Part shown: piece after piece, positions 20,082 to 29,718 of the stretch
How positions within the stretch are numbered: position 1 is the first letter of the stretch
Layout of the letters: each line of letters begins with the position of its first letter
Assembly (NCBI GenBank): GCA_022539475.1
Contig: VCMS01000007.1
Coordinates: 293,496-357,495, forward strand
DNA: 64,000 nt
Source of the DNA: Gracilaria domingensis
Taxonomy: Eukaryota > Rhodophyta > Florideophyceae > Gracilariales > Gracilariaceae
Direction of reading: 5' to 3'
Notes under the pieces: model-generated
Told to the model about the DNA's origin: nothing
Databases searched by the model: none
The model's input: only the letters and a program-made list of their open reading frames with translations
Position numbers and translations under genes: made by a program

Positions 20082-20706
20082 GAGAGTTTGGCTTCCAGGG
20101 ACTTGATCTTCTTCGGAGGGGTTAGTGCGAAGCGTATCAAGATAACTGCCAAAACGATATCAACAAAGGCAGTTCCCAATCGATGATAACTCGAGCTCGT
20201 TGAAGACGAGAGGGAAAGACGACGTTGGGAATACTGAGATGACCGTATGAGCGAACTGAGATGTAGCGGCTATGAAATTACGGAAACCAGGAAAGGAATG
20301 TGATTTGATCTCCCAACGAAAACCTCCGGTTCTGATTGCCAGACACTACATCATATTTTGAAAATAAAAGAAAAACAATTAATCAAGCCAAATTGTAGTA
20401 CGTTGCAAAAACTTGCGTTTACAAACAATAAATTCTCTTCGGCGGAAACCAGAAGGAGCAAGATGTGTAACACCCACGCTACCCACGGATGGCATTACCC
20501 TCGATTTTCATCGACGGTATCCTGCTCGAGAAAATCCAGCACGCAAGAGAAACTGCCTCCACGTCTGTACGGATGGGACTCCAATCACCACTGTCCCGTA
20601 ACTGATAGCAAACTACCCTGGAACAGTTATGTCTCATTTCGATTACTACAAGAGTTTCTGTTGAAGCAATATTGCAGGAGAGAAGACAACCCTCAGACAG
20701 ACTGCA
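20082..20706. other. Intergenic between divergent bL10 and RPP38-like genes
   Basis: Presumed shared promoter region. Plus-strand open stretches around 20358-20918 overlap the next gene in another frame and look like shadows. Confidence 0.4.
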
Positions 20707-21390
20707 ATGCCTGCCGAGAAAAAGAAAGGACCTTCCCGCAAAATCCAGAAGAAGAAGATCTGGGGCTCAAAGCAAGTACTTTCTTCTCCGTTTGCGTTCA
20801 CATTTCCCTCGGCAAATGCAGGCACGAAGGACGCAGTCCTACAAATATTCGCAAAACAGTTTCCAGAACCATTCGCCAGGAGAGAATCACGCCCTTCAAG
20901 AAGAGCGCGGAACCATGAAAGAATTAGAAATGAACAGGAGGTGGGACGAAAGGCTGAACAGAGAATGAGTAAGAAACCTCTTCGAATATTGTGTGGAATC
21001 AACGAAGTCACACGTGCCTTAGAGAAGAAAAAAGTTGAGCTAGTCATCGTTTCTCGCGATGTAACACCTTCTTTTTTAATAACGCATATACCAGTGTTGT
21101 GTTTCCTAAATTCCGCCACTCTAGTTGTATTGTCAGGCGATGGAACGGAACTCGGTCACATACTTGGCACTAGGCGCCTACTAGCCCTTTGCATTCTTAA
21201 AGAAATATCTGGAAACTCTGAGAAGAGTCAATCTGTAGATTTTCTTGTTGAGAAGCTGAAACCGTACAGCGTGGTACTGGACTATCCATGGCTTGCCGCT
21301 ATCAGAGGGGAAACGACGCCACGTTTACCGGATCCTTCAATGGTTCCTCACAAGACAAAGAAGGAATTACTGGCACCTCTTCAGAAGTAG
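20707..21390 (+). CDS. RPP38: RPP38/POP3-like RNase P/MRP subunit (L7Ae fold)
   Basis: Probable protein subunit of RNase P and RNase MRP, which process pre-tRNA and pre-rRNA in the nucleus. 227 residues. A lysine-rich N-terminus (MPAEKKKGPSRKIQKKK) precedes an L7Ae-type RNA-binding fold: LRILCGINEVTRALEKKKVELVIVSRDVTP, a hydrophobic middle (LITHIPVLCFLNSATLVVLS) and LGHILGTRRLLALCILK. The phrase GINEVTRALE and the late LALC...K strand match human RPP38 better than L7Ae, NHP2 or SNU13, which are shorter and lack this long basic leader. Single exon. Subfamily assignment is an inference from motif likeness. Confidence 0.75.
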   Translation: MPAEKKKGPSRKIQKKKIWGSKQVLSSPFAFTFPSANAGTKDAVLQIFAKQFPEPFARRESRPSRRARNHERIRNEQEVGRKAEQRMSKKPLRILCGINEVTRALEKKKVELVIVSRDVTPSFLITHIPVLCFLNSATLVVLSGDGTELGHILGTRRLLALCILKEISGNSEKSQSVDFLVEKLKPYSVVLDYPWLAAIRGETTPRLPDPSMVPHKTKKELLAPLQK

Positions 21391-21763
21391 AGACAGAAAC
21401 CATTGCGTTTTTCATGCGTTTTGTGCGGCAGAGAATAATATCTCAGCGTAGACTTGTACAGATTACGAAGCATTGACAACAGATTTGCAAAGGGCAGACC
21501 AAGATAGGCAACCGTAAAAATTGCTATGGAAGCTGTTGATATGCTCAAGGACTAACCAGTTCGCAGAGTACTCTGAGCAAAGATTCCACAGGAAAACCTT
21601 TTCGAAGATCCTAGATTCCAGGAGCGCAGAATGATTCTTAGTGCCATCTTTGTTCAGAGGTCGCTGGATAGCAATACTTGAAGAGCTATTTGGTTTTATT
21701 GCTGTCAGTTCTCGGAAGTGCGGAAGGTGTTCGGTGTCTAGTAAGAAGCCTGGAGGCCGGAAG
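21391..21763. other. Intergenic, convergent RPP38-like / APC2
   Basis: 3' flanks of two convergent genes. No feature recognised. Confidence 0.4.
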
Positions 21764-24076
21764 CTAAGCAGTTTTTTTACTCTGCACTCTGTACAAGCCA
21801 GCGCTCAACTCTATTTTACCCTGCTCTACTAGCTGTGTTAAAAACGCAGCAAGTTGGGCTTCTGTCTTGTCGTATGCAGGGGTCTGAACGAATCTTTGCA
21901 ACATGTTGTGAATCTGATCCAGTGGCAGTTGCTTCAGATTCTGAAGCATGGCCATTACATACGTCTCGTATACGGACATCTGAGAGTCTTCAGGAATATC
22001 GTCATCGACCTCTTCTTCGTTATTCTGGGCTGCGTCATCGTCTATGCCAGAAGCTGAATCCACATCTGCTGCGAACTCGACTGTTTCGTACGTTGAATTG
22101 TTGGCATCCGCAGCCTTTATAAATCCCAGATTGGCAAGACCCTGGATCTTGCGTCTAAAGAAAGCCTCATCGCCAATGCCCAACAGATCCTGAAGCTCCG
22201 CTACAGTTTGCTTTTTTGACTGAGCAAAGTGTGATAGAATAGTCGCTTGAATTGGTGTCACATTGGCTTCAATCTTTCGACCATCTTCGAACTCTAGATT
22301 AACAGAAACACTTCCTACTCCATGCTGCCATCGCAGCATTCTTGGGTGCTTTTGCTCCTTGAATGAAGCACCGTACATCTCCATTTGAGCCCCAATCACT
22401 GATGTGGTTCTAAATTCTGATTCTTCCTGGAGTTTGGGCCAAAATTCCTTGGAAATAACGACGGCTTCAAAGTTATCAAGCTTACCACAACGCAATGGTT
22501 TGGACTGTGCCGTCTTAAGCACGGTTTCCGAGCCCTTAATATCGTTCAGCATTATCAGACAGTCATGCATTGCCTCCTTACCAAACCTCTCTGTGAGTAA
22601 TTCGAGCGTCTTGTATTCTCGTTCAAGGTCTAGGTCAAAACTAGTCACGAGCTTGTCAGCAAGTAGCCCTTTGTATTCGTTCACAATTTGCTCACTAGTG
22701 CCATAGATTGTCACTAGTGTCGCAATGGCGTCTTTTCCGGGTCTCCATTTCCCGCCTTTGCGAGGAGCATCGATCGGCTCAGGTTCCCAACTGACGTACT
22801 CATCTAGATCAATTTGCATATTCGCGTTGTAATAACCGTCTATGGATTGACAATCTTCGTCTTCCTCGTCATGAATCTTCCGGTCCAAAGGACCGTTTCC
22901 GGACATGTACACATCTCCTTCAGAATCGCGATCCCTTTTTACTCGTCCTCGTTGAAGCTCTTCATATAGCTCGCCGTCCCCTGTCATCCCACTGACTATA
23001 CACCGCACAGTGTCTGGCCTTTTTCGAAGATATTCCCTTACTGGTTCGCTCACATTTTCTAGCATTACCCCACTTGGGTCGAGAAAGCGCAGCATTCTAA
23101 TGACATTTACATACTGCTGCAGAATTTCCGAGGTTATTGTGCCAACATTCAACATTGTTTGAACAAACTGCTCTCGTAAGGCGATCGTCAGTTCTGGTTT
23201 TTGATCTGTAGACAAGATACAATCCTTTAAATCCTCAACAGCAGGCAAGCTTCGCGGGAATGATTCTACTATAGTCATCAACTGCGCCTTTCGAATCTGA
23301 CCAACACTCTCGTGTAAGCGAAAAAAAAGTCTCTTCCTCCAATGCATAAGTTGTGGAGTGCAGAAGTCTCGGTCCCGCTTAGACCTTGCATACAAGTTAG
23401 TGATAGCCACAGTGTCATATTCGCTTGTAGCGGAGGGAAGAATGGGAGCCATCCATTCTTCGATAAACTTGTGCATCCACTGGACGAGATCTGGAAGTGC
23501 CCGTTCGGTCAAGTTTCTCGCTGTTTTCTCCTCTACTAGAGTGTCCATGGAATCAAAGGCCACCGAGCTTATGGCATCCTCCAACACCTCAGAAAAGCCA
23601 AGATCTACGAGTTGATTGCAGAATTGTCTAGCGTGCTCTGGTCCTTGTCCAGCTTGGGAATAATTCGGCGAAAGACGTCGCAAAATACTTGAAACAAACG
23701 CTCCAAAACGTGGCGCTACCATTTCGCTGAGAATCGCTCTGCTCCGCAAGATGTATACCCTCGTGCATCCCGAGCATTCTTTAATCTTTTCAAGTTCAGA
23801 TATCCTGTTGCAACCTTTGACGAAATACTGATGGGCCTCTGATAAGGAGTGCAGCATACGGTCTTCTGATGAATCATCATTACACATTTCATTGAGAAGC
23901 GGGCAAACCTTTTCCCGAATGATTTTTTCTTCTGAGCGAATGAGCCATAGACGGAACGCTCTGGAACGCCCTGAGCGATGAAGCTTTTGTAGCGGTACTC
24001 TGAGCATCATGGAACTGCTATCAGTCTCACTCATATCGCTCGTGCAGAGCTTCCAAGCCGACATGATGTCATCCAT
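21764..24076 (-). CDS. APC2: Anaphase-promoting complex subunit 2 (cullin-like)
   Basis: Scaffold of the APC/C ubiquitin ligase that drives mitotic exit; its cullin homology domain holds the RING subunit APC11. 770 residues from an ATG. The N-terminal 400 residues are helical cullin-type repeats. The cullin homology part starts near WRPGKDAIATLVTIYGTSEQIVNEYKGLLADKL and continues with KEAMHDCLIMLNDIKGSE, VVISKEFWPKL and RMLRWQHGVGSVSVNLEF. The C-terminal winged-helix WHB domain (LPLDQIHNMLQRFV, IELSAGLYRVQ) is characteristic of APC2. There is no neddylation lysine context, in agreement with APC2. An acidic linker lies between residues 375 and 410. Single exon. Confidence 0.9.
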   Translation of the reverse strand: MDDIMSAWKLCTSDMSETDSSSMMLRVPLQKLHRSGRSRAFRLWLIRSEEKIIREKVCPLLNEMCNDDSSEDRMLHSLSEAHQYFVKGCNRISELEKIKECSGCTRVYILRSRAILSEMVAPRFGAFVSSILRRLSPNYSQAGQGPEHARQFCNQLVDLGFSEVLEDAISSVAFDSMDTLVEEKTARNLTERALPDLVQWMHKFIEEWMAPILPSATSEYDTVAITNLYARSKRDRDFCTPQLMHWRKRLFFRLHESVGQIRKAQLMTIVESFPRSLPAVEDLKDCILSTDQKPELTIALREQFVQTMLNVGTITSEILQQYVNVIRMLRFLDPSGVMLENVSEPVREYLRKRPDTVRCIVSGMTGDGELYEELQRGRVKRDRDSEGDVYMSGNGPLDRKIHDEEDEDCQSIDGYYNANMQIDLDEYVSWEPEPIDAPRKGGKWRPGKDAIATLVTIYGTSEQIVNEYKGLLADKLVTSFDLDLEREYKTLELLTERFGKEAMHDCLIMLNDIKGSETVLKTAQSKPLRCGKLDNFEAVVISKEFWPKLQEESEFRTTSVIGAQMEMYGASFKEQKHPRMLRWQHGVGSVSVNLEFEDGRKIEANVTPIQATILSHFAQSKKQTVAELQDLLGIGDEAFFRRKIQGLANLGFIKAADANNSTYETVEFAADVDSASGIDDDAAQNNEEEVDDDIPEDSQMSVYETYVMAMLQNLKQLPLDQIHNMLQRFVQTPAYDKTEAQLAAFLTQLVEQGKIELSAGLYRVQSKKTA

Positions 24077-24906
24077 AGTTTCCTATCAGCTTTGATTTAT
24101 AAACAAGTGCACAGATTTCCGAACTAGCTTCAAGATAGCGGTTCGTATCAATCCCGCACAAAAACTGGCATGGAGTGCAACCCAGAAATCCAAATCAACT
24201 TTTTCTGCTTGTGGACGGGAGTACTCTCGACTGCCCAGGTTGGGAAAGAAAGACAAGTCAAGATCAAGGTTGTTCCGGGCCTTGAGAGAGCAATCTACCT
24301 GTGAATGTAGACTATTCATCGCTTTGAATGCGTTCGTTGCAAAAGACAAGAGCGTCGACACGAGTGCGCTCTGTTCGATTGCCTTCGGTATTCATTCCTC
24401 ACTATTTAACCAAATATTTTCCCATGGAAAAATATTTGGAAAAAAATTACTAGTCGAAGTTTAAACGATTCAAACTTCGACCACCACCTAAGAAAGTACG
24501 GATTCTTGCTCCAATTCCCACGAGTGAAAACAAAAAGTTTTGGTCATCAATTGTGCGCGAAGTGGATCGCTGTCCCTACCCCTGGTACCCCTGTACTAGC
24601 TTCTCAGCAGCTGCCACAGCCGCAAAGCATATACGAGGTATTTGCCGAAGGTACGGTTGTTGGCACAACGGTACCGAAGGTATCTGAAACCCAACTTCAG
24701 GCTTGTAGCTCGGATACGAAGTGCGTTTAATCGAGCCTATCGCCCATAAGATTTTAGAACACGACGGCAACAGACAGGAATCATTCACAATGGGAGGAAG
24801 CTCCAATGGTACGGAAGGCAATTAGTCAAGTAGAATGATACTGATCGTCAATTCAGGAGGAACGTGTGACTAACCGTCCCTCTCTTACAAAGTTGCTGAA
24901 CCAAAG
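24077..24906. other. Intergenic between APC2 and NDUFB7
   Basis: Promoter region of two divergent genes. It contains two adjacent inverted repeats (24410-24439, 24454-24480) and several GGTACC/GGTACGG motifs at 24585-24700. No coding sequence recognised. Confidence 0.4.
24410..24480. repeat. Two adjacent hairpin-forming inverted repeats
   Basis: First hairpin: CCAAATATTTT (24410-24420) pairs with AAAATATTTGG (24429-24439). Second: TCGAAGTTT (24454-24462) pairs with AAACTTCGA (24472-24480). Both lie upstream of two divergent genes. Confidence 0.65.
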
Positions 24907-25367
24907 ATGCAATGCACCGACGAAGATATGGAAAAGAATCGTAAGTCATATCTTTAATCCACAGGCGATGCGAAAGGAAAAGAAGTTAGTGTCGAGAAGA
25001 TGTTGAAACTGACTCTTCGTGCCATGCCCCGACGATAGGGATTCCGATTGACTACAGGGACTTTTGTGCTCACAAGCTAATCCCTCTGAACAAGTGTCGT
25101 CGCAAAAACTTCTACCTCCCTTTTCGTTGCGAAGATGAACGTCATGAGTACGAGAAATGTCAATATGATCAGTGAGTTGCGTCAATACCGTTCATTTAAT
25201 GTGAATCAAAACTTTCAGAATCCCTGTTTCTAACCCTGGATGCCTTTCCCATCGGCCCTCTCAGATACATGCGAAGAGTGAAAGAGATGAAAGCAATCAT
25301 AAAGGAAGAACGACAAGCTGCACTCAAAGCTCGTGACGAAGCTGAAGCTCAGGCATTGAAAGGATAA
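24907..25367 (+). CDS. NDUFB7: NADH dehydrogenase (complex I) subunit NDUFB7/B18, three exons
   Basis: Accessory subunit of mitochondrial complex I, imported into the intermembrane space by the MIA40 pathway. Exons 24907-24940, 25039-25171 and 25265-25367 give 89 residues. The twin CX9C signature is complete: C-AHKLIPLNK-C and C-EDERHEYEK-C, preceded by RIPIDYRDF, typical of B18. The C-terminus YMRRVKEMKAIIKEER is the usual basic helix. Introns are 98 and 93 nt with donors GTAAGT and GTGAGT; a TTCTAAC branch site lies at 25228-25234 in intron 2. Phase at both joins is consistent, and an in-frame TAA at 24871 fixes the start. The gene is easily missed because no exon exceeds 133 nt. Confidence 0.88.
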
Positions 25368-26303
25368 AGACGCGTAATATGACATGACCTTTGGACTGTT
25401 TTCTTTCCAAACCGTCTGCTTGTGAAGTCTCTGGAGTTGTTTCTATAAGCTTGTTTTTCGCAAACAGTAGAGGACAGACTGGAGCAAGGAAGTACGTGTA
25501 GTCTAATTGTCGATACACATAGATCATTCCCATTCAGCCCTGAATAGGATTGTTATCATCGATTGCTATACATGAGAACGATACCTTGGATATATGCGTC
25601 ATGTGGGAAGCCATCTTTCTGCCTATTCAGCACCGTTGGGTAAATTTCATGCGAGAGAAATTCGCCTTATGTGAATCTTCTGCGACCTTTTTTGAGCAAG
25701 TTTCAGAATATATGAAAGGTAAACTACCTAGCGGTTTTCACCCCAGAAAGATGACTACTCGTTGAACGACTCTGGTCGTGGTGACATGCCCAATGCAAGC
25801 CATGGTCTACCATGGGTTGAAAGCAAGGTTATAACGGACTGATAAGAGATACGAGGGTCTCGTTCGTTCCTTTGAGAGCCTGCCCACCATGGTAAAGCTT
25901 TATGGCAACTGTAGCTTTTTTGTGTATCGATAGTATCTCCTCTGGCACAGAAGCTTTCACATGGACCTGAAACCATGGATGGTTGGTCTACCACATTCTA
26001 CGAAGATACTGTATCTACAGGGTACATTGACACAGTGCCTTCCGGTGATCCAAAGGTAGACGGTACACACGAGCCAAGTTTTTGACAGAAATAATTACGT
26101 GTGAAGATGCATCTGCAACATTTTAATTTTACCCTTTTGCGTTCGCAGACACAAACAGCAAATGAAGATATCTCAGCAATCCGTATTGCCGTAAGCAGAC
26201 TGGCGTAGCTTCCCAGACTTCTGATCCAGGCAGACCTCGTGTGGACATTCACAGAGTTCCATTTTGACATTGCGCGGAACAGGATCGATCTGTAACGCTC
26301 AAG
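25368..26303. other. Intergenic, no gene seen
   Basis: Includes several near-palindromic CCATGG-centred segments at 25790-25990. ORFs are short and featureless. Confidence 0.35.
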
Positions 26304-27857
26304 ATGATCTTGCTGCCAGCATTACGAGGAGCAGTTCAGAGGAGCTCGCGGATATACTCCAATCGATGGACGATCGTACGAGCTCTTTCATCTCTGCCAG
26401 ATCACAAGCTCATTCGAATGCCCGCTTTGTCTCCGACTATGGAAGTAGGAACCATTCAAGAATGGAAAAAGAAAGTTGGTGATGAAATCGAAGGCGGAGA
26501 GGTCATTGCAGAGATCGAAACAGATAAAGCAACACGGTCATATGAATACAATGATGACGGATACCTCGCGAAGGTAAGGTTCCAACATTTCTCGCGTTAG
26601 CCATGCTCGCCCTTCTCTTCACGACAGTAGCAACTGAACGACGGATCGTGGCACCAAGCGTTTCTGCACTCCACAAGTATCACGAAACAAAAAATATATC
26701 AAGCTAACTCTTAGGTGACATCATCTTGATTTGCGTAGGTATTCTTTGAGGACGGGGCTGCAGATGTTCCCGTTGGAGCGCCAGTTGCGATTGTTGTAGA
26801 AGAACAAGAAGATATTGATGCCTTCAAGGACTACGTTCCGGATGACACAGCAACAGATATCGCAGCGGAGGCCCCGCCACAAGAACCAACACCTGTGCCT
26901 CAAGCTACGACTGCCACCCCACCCATGGCACAAACATCTGTGCCTACTGCTGTGCCGGCAGTCGCACCGCAGACAGCGGGAGCGCGCGTTCTTGCTTCTC
27001 CCCTAGCTCGCGTCACAGCTGCGAATGCGGGGTTGTCTCTCAAATCAATTGCTGGAACTGGGCCAGGAGGTCGTGTTCTTGCGGCTGATGTTGAAGATGC
27101 ACTCGTCCATGGTCCCCCACAACCAGCTGAACCAAGTGTGGGTCATTTACCAGGAATGCCAATGTACACCGATGTTGAAGTTTCGAAATACAAGCGAGTA
27201 ACGGCTGAACGGTTGCTTCAATCGAAGCAGTCCATACCGCACTACTATCTAACTGTTGAATGCGACGTTGATAAGATGTTGGATTTGAGATCCGCAATCA
27301 ATGCAAAGGCGAAGGATGGTGAATATAAGATAAGCGTGAATGACTTCGTCGTGAAAGCAGCTGCCGCCGCACTTCGTAAGGTACCAGAAGTCAATTCGCA
27401 GTGGATGGGGGACATAATCAGAACTTATCACGCTGCAGATATATCCATTGCCGTACAGACAGAACAAGGGCTGATTACTCCGATTGTCAAGGACGCAGAT
27501 CGAAAGGGGCTGAAGGAGATTTCGAATGATGTGAAGCATCTTGCAGCAAAAGCAAGAGAAAATACATTGGCTCCCGAAGAGTTTATGGGCGGTACTTTCA
27601 CCATTAGCAATCTAGGAATGTTTGGCGTGAGCAGCTTCTCAGCAATAGTGAATCCACCGCAAGCCGCGATTTTGGCAGTAGGGAATTCAGAAAAGAAGGT
27701 TGTGCCGGATGAGTCATCGTTAAATGGTTTTGGAACTAGAACGGTGATGAACGTGACTTTAAGCTGCGATCATCGCGTTGTAGATGGAGCCGTAGGGGCG
27801 CAGTGGTTGGCGCACTTCAAATCATGCCTGGAAGACCCAGTCAATATCATAATGTGA
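26304..27857 (+). CDS. DLAT: Dihydrolipoyl acetyltransferase (pyruvate dehydrogenase E2), mitochondrial
   Basis: E2 core of a pyruvate dehydrogenase complex; transfers the acetyl group from lipoamide to CoA. Exons 26304-26573 and 26739-27857 (462 residues). A mitochondrial-type leader (residues 1-33, Arg/Ser-rich) precedes one lipoyl domain with Lys75 in ETDKAT. A Pro/Ala/Thr linker follows, then the E1/E3-binding domain ([30 protein letters not shown]) and the catalytic domain ending with His435 and Asp439 in DHRVVDG. The 165-nt intron splits the lipoyl domain and has GCTAAC about 30 nt before its TAG acceptor. MPALSPTM at the lipoyl start points to mitochondrial PDH rather than plastid PDH or 2-oxoglutarate E2. 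Confidence 0.93.
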
Positions 27858-28360
27858 CTCACCAAAGAGAAGCGACGACGGTGTAATTGGATTCCGAACA
27901 ATAGTCAACACTTTCGGGAGGTTTTCGCTAGAGTTCTCTTATGACTTCACGAGTTCAAAGAAGTTGATGACAGCAATTACGCGTTCTTTTTCCAACTTAA
28001 ACGCGGAAGACTGCAGTTCTGTTTTGACTCATGCAGGTCGGTTTTTGATTATCTTCGTACTGTGCAAGGTTCATTTTGCCTGTTTTGAGATTTTTGACTC
28101 TTGTTTCCCGAATCGTACCAGAATCGATTGTCACTTTGATCAGTGAAAAAACCAGACGCGAGATTGTCGCAGATCAGAGATGCAGAGTCTGCAGTGAAGG
28201 GTCAACGTGCGCATGTTTGAAAGCTGTTACACTGTACCAGGGTAACCAGGGCAAATCACGTGAAAAGGATCTTTCGCTGGTGGTCTCACCTCCCACTTCC
28301 GGTCTACCCTTCTTATCTCGTACGCCTAGAGAAGGCAACTTTCAGTGCGCGGCAACAGAT
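27858..28360. other. Intergenic between DLAT and a plastid-targeted protein gene
   Basis: The next gene's frame is open from about 28076 but without an ATG until 28361. No other feature. Confidence 0.35.
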
Positions 28361-28711
28361 ATGGCTTTCATCGGGAACCATGTGTTTGGGGGTACTTCCC
28401 TCGTTCAACGTTCTTCATTCGTTCAAAGAAGCAAGACATTGTTTCAAGCTAGGAAGGATTCGAAAGGTTCAAATATTGTAAAAGCGGCGCTGGACGACAT
28501 ATCACAGCAGCAACGCGAGCACAAGTGGGCACATATGAAGCTGAAGTTTGTTTCGAAAAACATGTGTGTTGATGGTCTAACGTGCCTTGAATTACGTGAA
28601 CACATTGAAGAGGTTTTATGTTCCGAGGGAGATCCTGTTCGATGGGCCATTGTAGAATCAAATGAGGAAGAAGGAACATGTCGTGTGGATGCTGTGGTTA
28701 CAACGTCTTGA
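28361..28711 (+). CDS. Small plastid-targeted protein of unknown function
   Basis: 116 residues from the ATG at 28361. The N-terminus MAFIGNHVFGGTSLVQRSSF is a typical red-algal plastid transit peptide with an early Phe. The mature part has a basic start, then HKWAHMKLKFVSKNMCVDGLTCLELREHIEEVL and RWAIVESNEEEGTCRVDAVVT, suggesting a compact alpha/beta domain of about 75 residues. I do not recognise the family. The reading frame is supported by the coherent leader and the globular-looking core, not by homology. Expression could not be judged. Confidence 0.5.
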   Translation: MAFIGNHVFGGTSLVQRSSFVQRSKTLFQARKDSKGSNIVKAALDDISQQQREHKWAHMKLKFVSKNMCVDGLTCLELREHIEEVLCSEGDPVRWAIVESNEEEGTCRVDAVVTTS

Positions 28712-28857
28712 GTTCAAATAGTTGTGTGTGAGCATGCAAAACGTAATGTGATGTATTTATTCCCGGTTGTCTTCATCTAAGCTCTGAATCCATTGCTCCC
28801 ACGTAGCGGTGAACGAAATCTTACTTTGTGTGTCTCTAGATTCATTCCGATTAGAGC

Positions 28858-29718
28858 TCAAGTATAAACCTCGTTTTCTTCTTCCCAGCATGACTTTTTC
28901 TTACGTAAATCCGATTTGATTTCCAGAACTCCAAACACAACCTCGCCAACGCATTTCGCATAACTGGGATGCGGTTCTTCCTCAGTCCATCCGACTCGGA
29001 TCTGGCCTTGCACATCCCAGGCGTAGAATTTGTTGTTCTCAAAATGTCTCCCGGTCATATCTCTGTCAACAACTAAGGCGACAAGGTCACCTTCCGTTAT
29101 TGGGAGCGAAGTGCTCGACACGTCATTTGGGTCGGCAAGAATTATCACGGGATCACCACATCTGTTTAACACGTCTGACCCAGAAATGGCCATTATCTCA
29201 CTGTGATAGTCTTCTGGTAGCTTCGTAATCACAACATTGCCTTTGTCTGGCCTTTTGTTCGTTAGCACTGGTGGTGTGTTTTGAAACTGGGATGTAGTAA
29301 GACCAGGGACAATACCTGCGATTGTCAAGATACGAGGTGGGAGTTCTTCAGATTCGATGTTTGTAATGCTTAGAAAACGACTTCCTTCGTCATGCTTTCC
29401 AATTTTCAAATCCGTCCCAGATGTTTCAGATGCAGACATAGGCTTCGATGTAGGAGGAGCGCCTTTCGCTTCGTTCGCGAGTCGTTCTGGCTTAGTGTCG
29501 GAAACAGCGACAACTTTCTCATTCCCAAGCTTTTCTCGCAGAGCGCGGAGCTCTTCAAGCTGACGCTCTAGACGCTTAATTTCGTTCGAACGACGTATGT
29601 GTTTGGGAGTGACCATGTGTATGGCATTAGATCTTTGAGGAGCGGCATCGCTCCTGAGGACTGACTGTTGGAATCTTGGTGCAAAAGAAGAAAACGGTAT
29701 GAAAGCTGTGTCTTCCAT
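28858..29718 (-). CDS. Plastid-targeted protein of unknown function with coiled coil
   Basis: 286 residues from an ATG. The leader MEDTAFIPFSSFAPRFQQ resembles plastid transit peptides. Residues 40-70 are a charged coiled coil (EIKRLERQLEELRALREKLG), followed by a polar linker. A globular C-terminal half contains RILTIAGIVPGL, GDPVIILADPND, ITEGDLVALVVDRDMTG and FYAWDVQGQIRVGWTEEEPHP. The last part is rich in beta-strand-like sequence with Trp and Gly. I cannot assign a family or activity. It is convergent with the plus-strand small plastid protein to its left, with about 146 bp between their ends. Confidence 0.6.
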   Translation of the reverse strand: MEDTAFIPFSSFAPRFQQSVLRSDAAPQRSNAIHMVTPKHIRRSNEIKRLERQLEELRALREKLGNEKVVAVSDTKPERLANEAKGAPPTSKPMSASETSGTDLKIGKHDEGSRFLSITNIESEELPPRILTIAGIVPGLTTSQFQNTPPVLTNKRPDKGNVVITKLPEDYHSEIMAISGSDVLNRCGDPVIILADPNDVSSTSLPITEGDLVALVVDRDMTGRHFENNKFYAWDVQGQIRVGWTEEEPHPSYAKCVGEVVFGVLEIKSDLRKKKSCWEEENEVYT

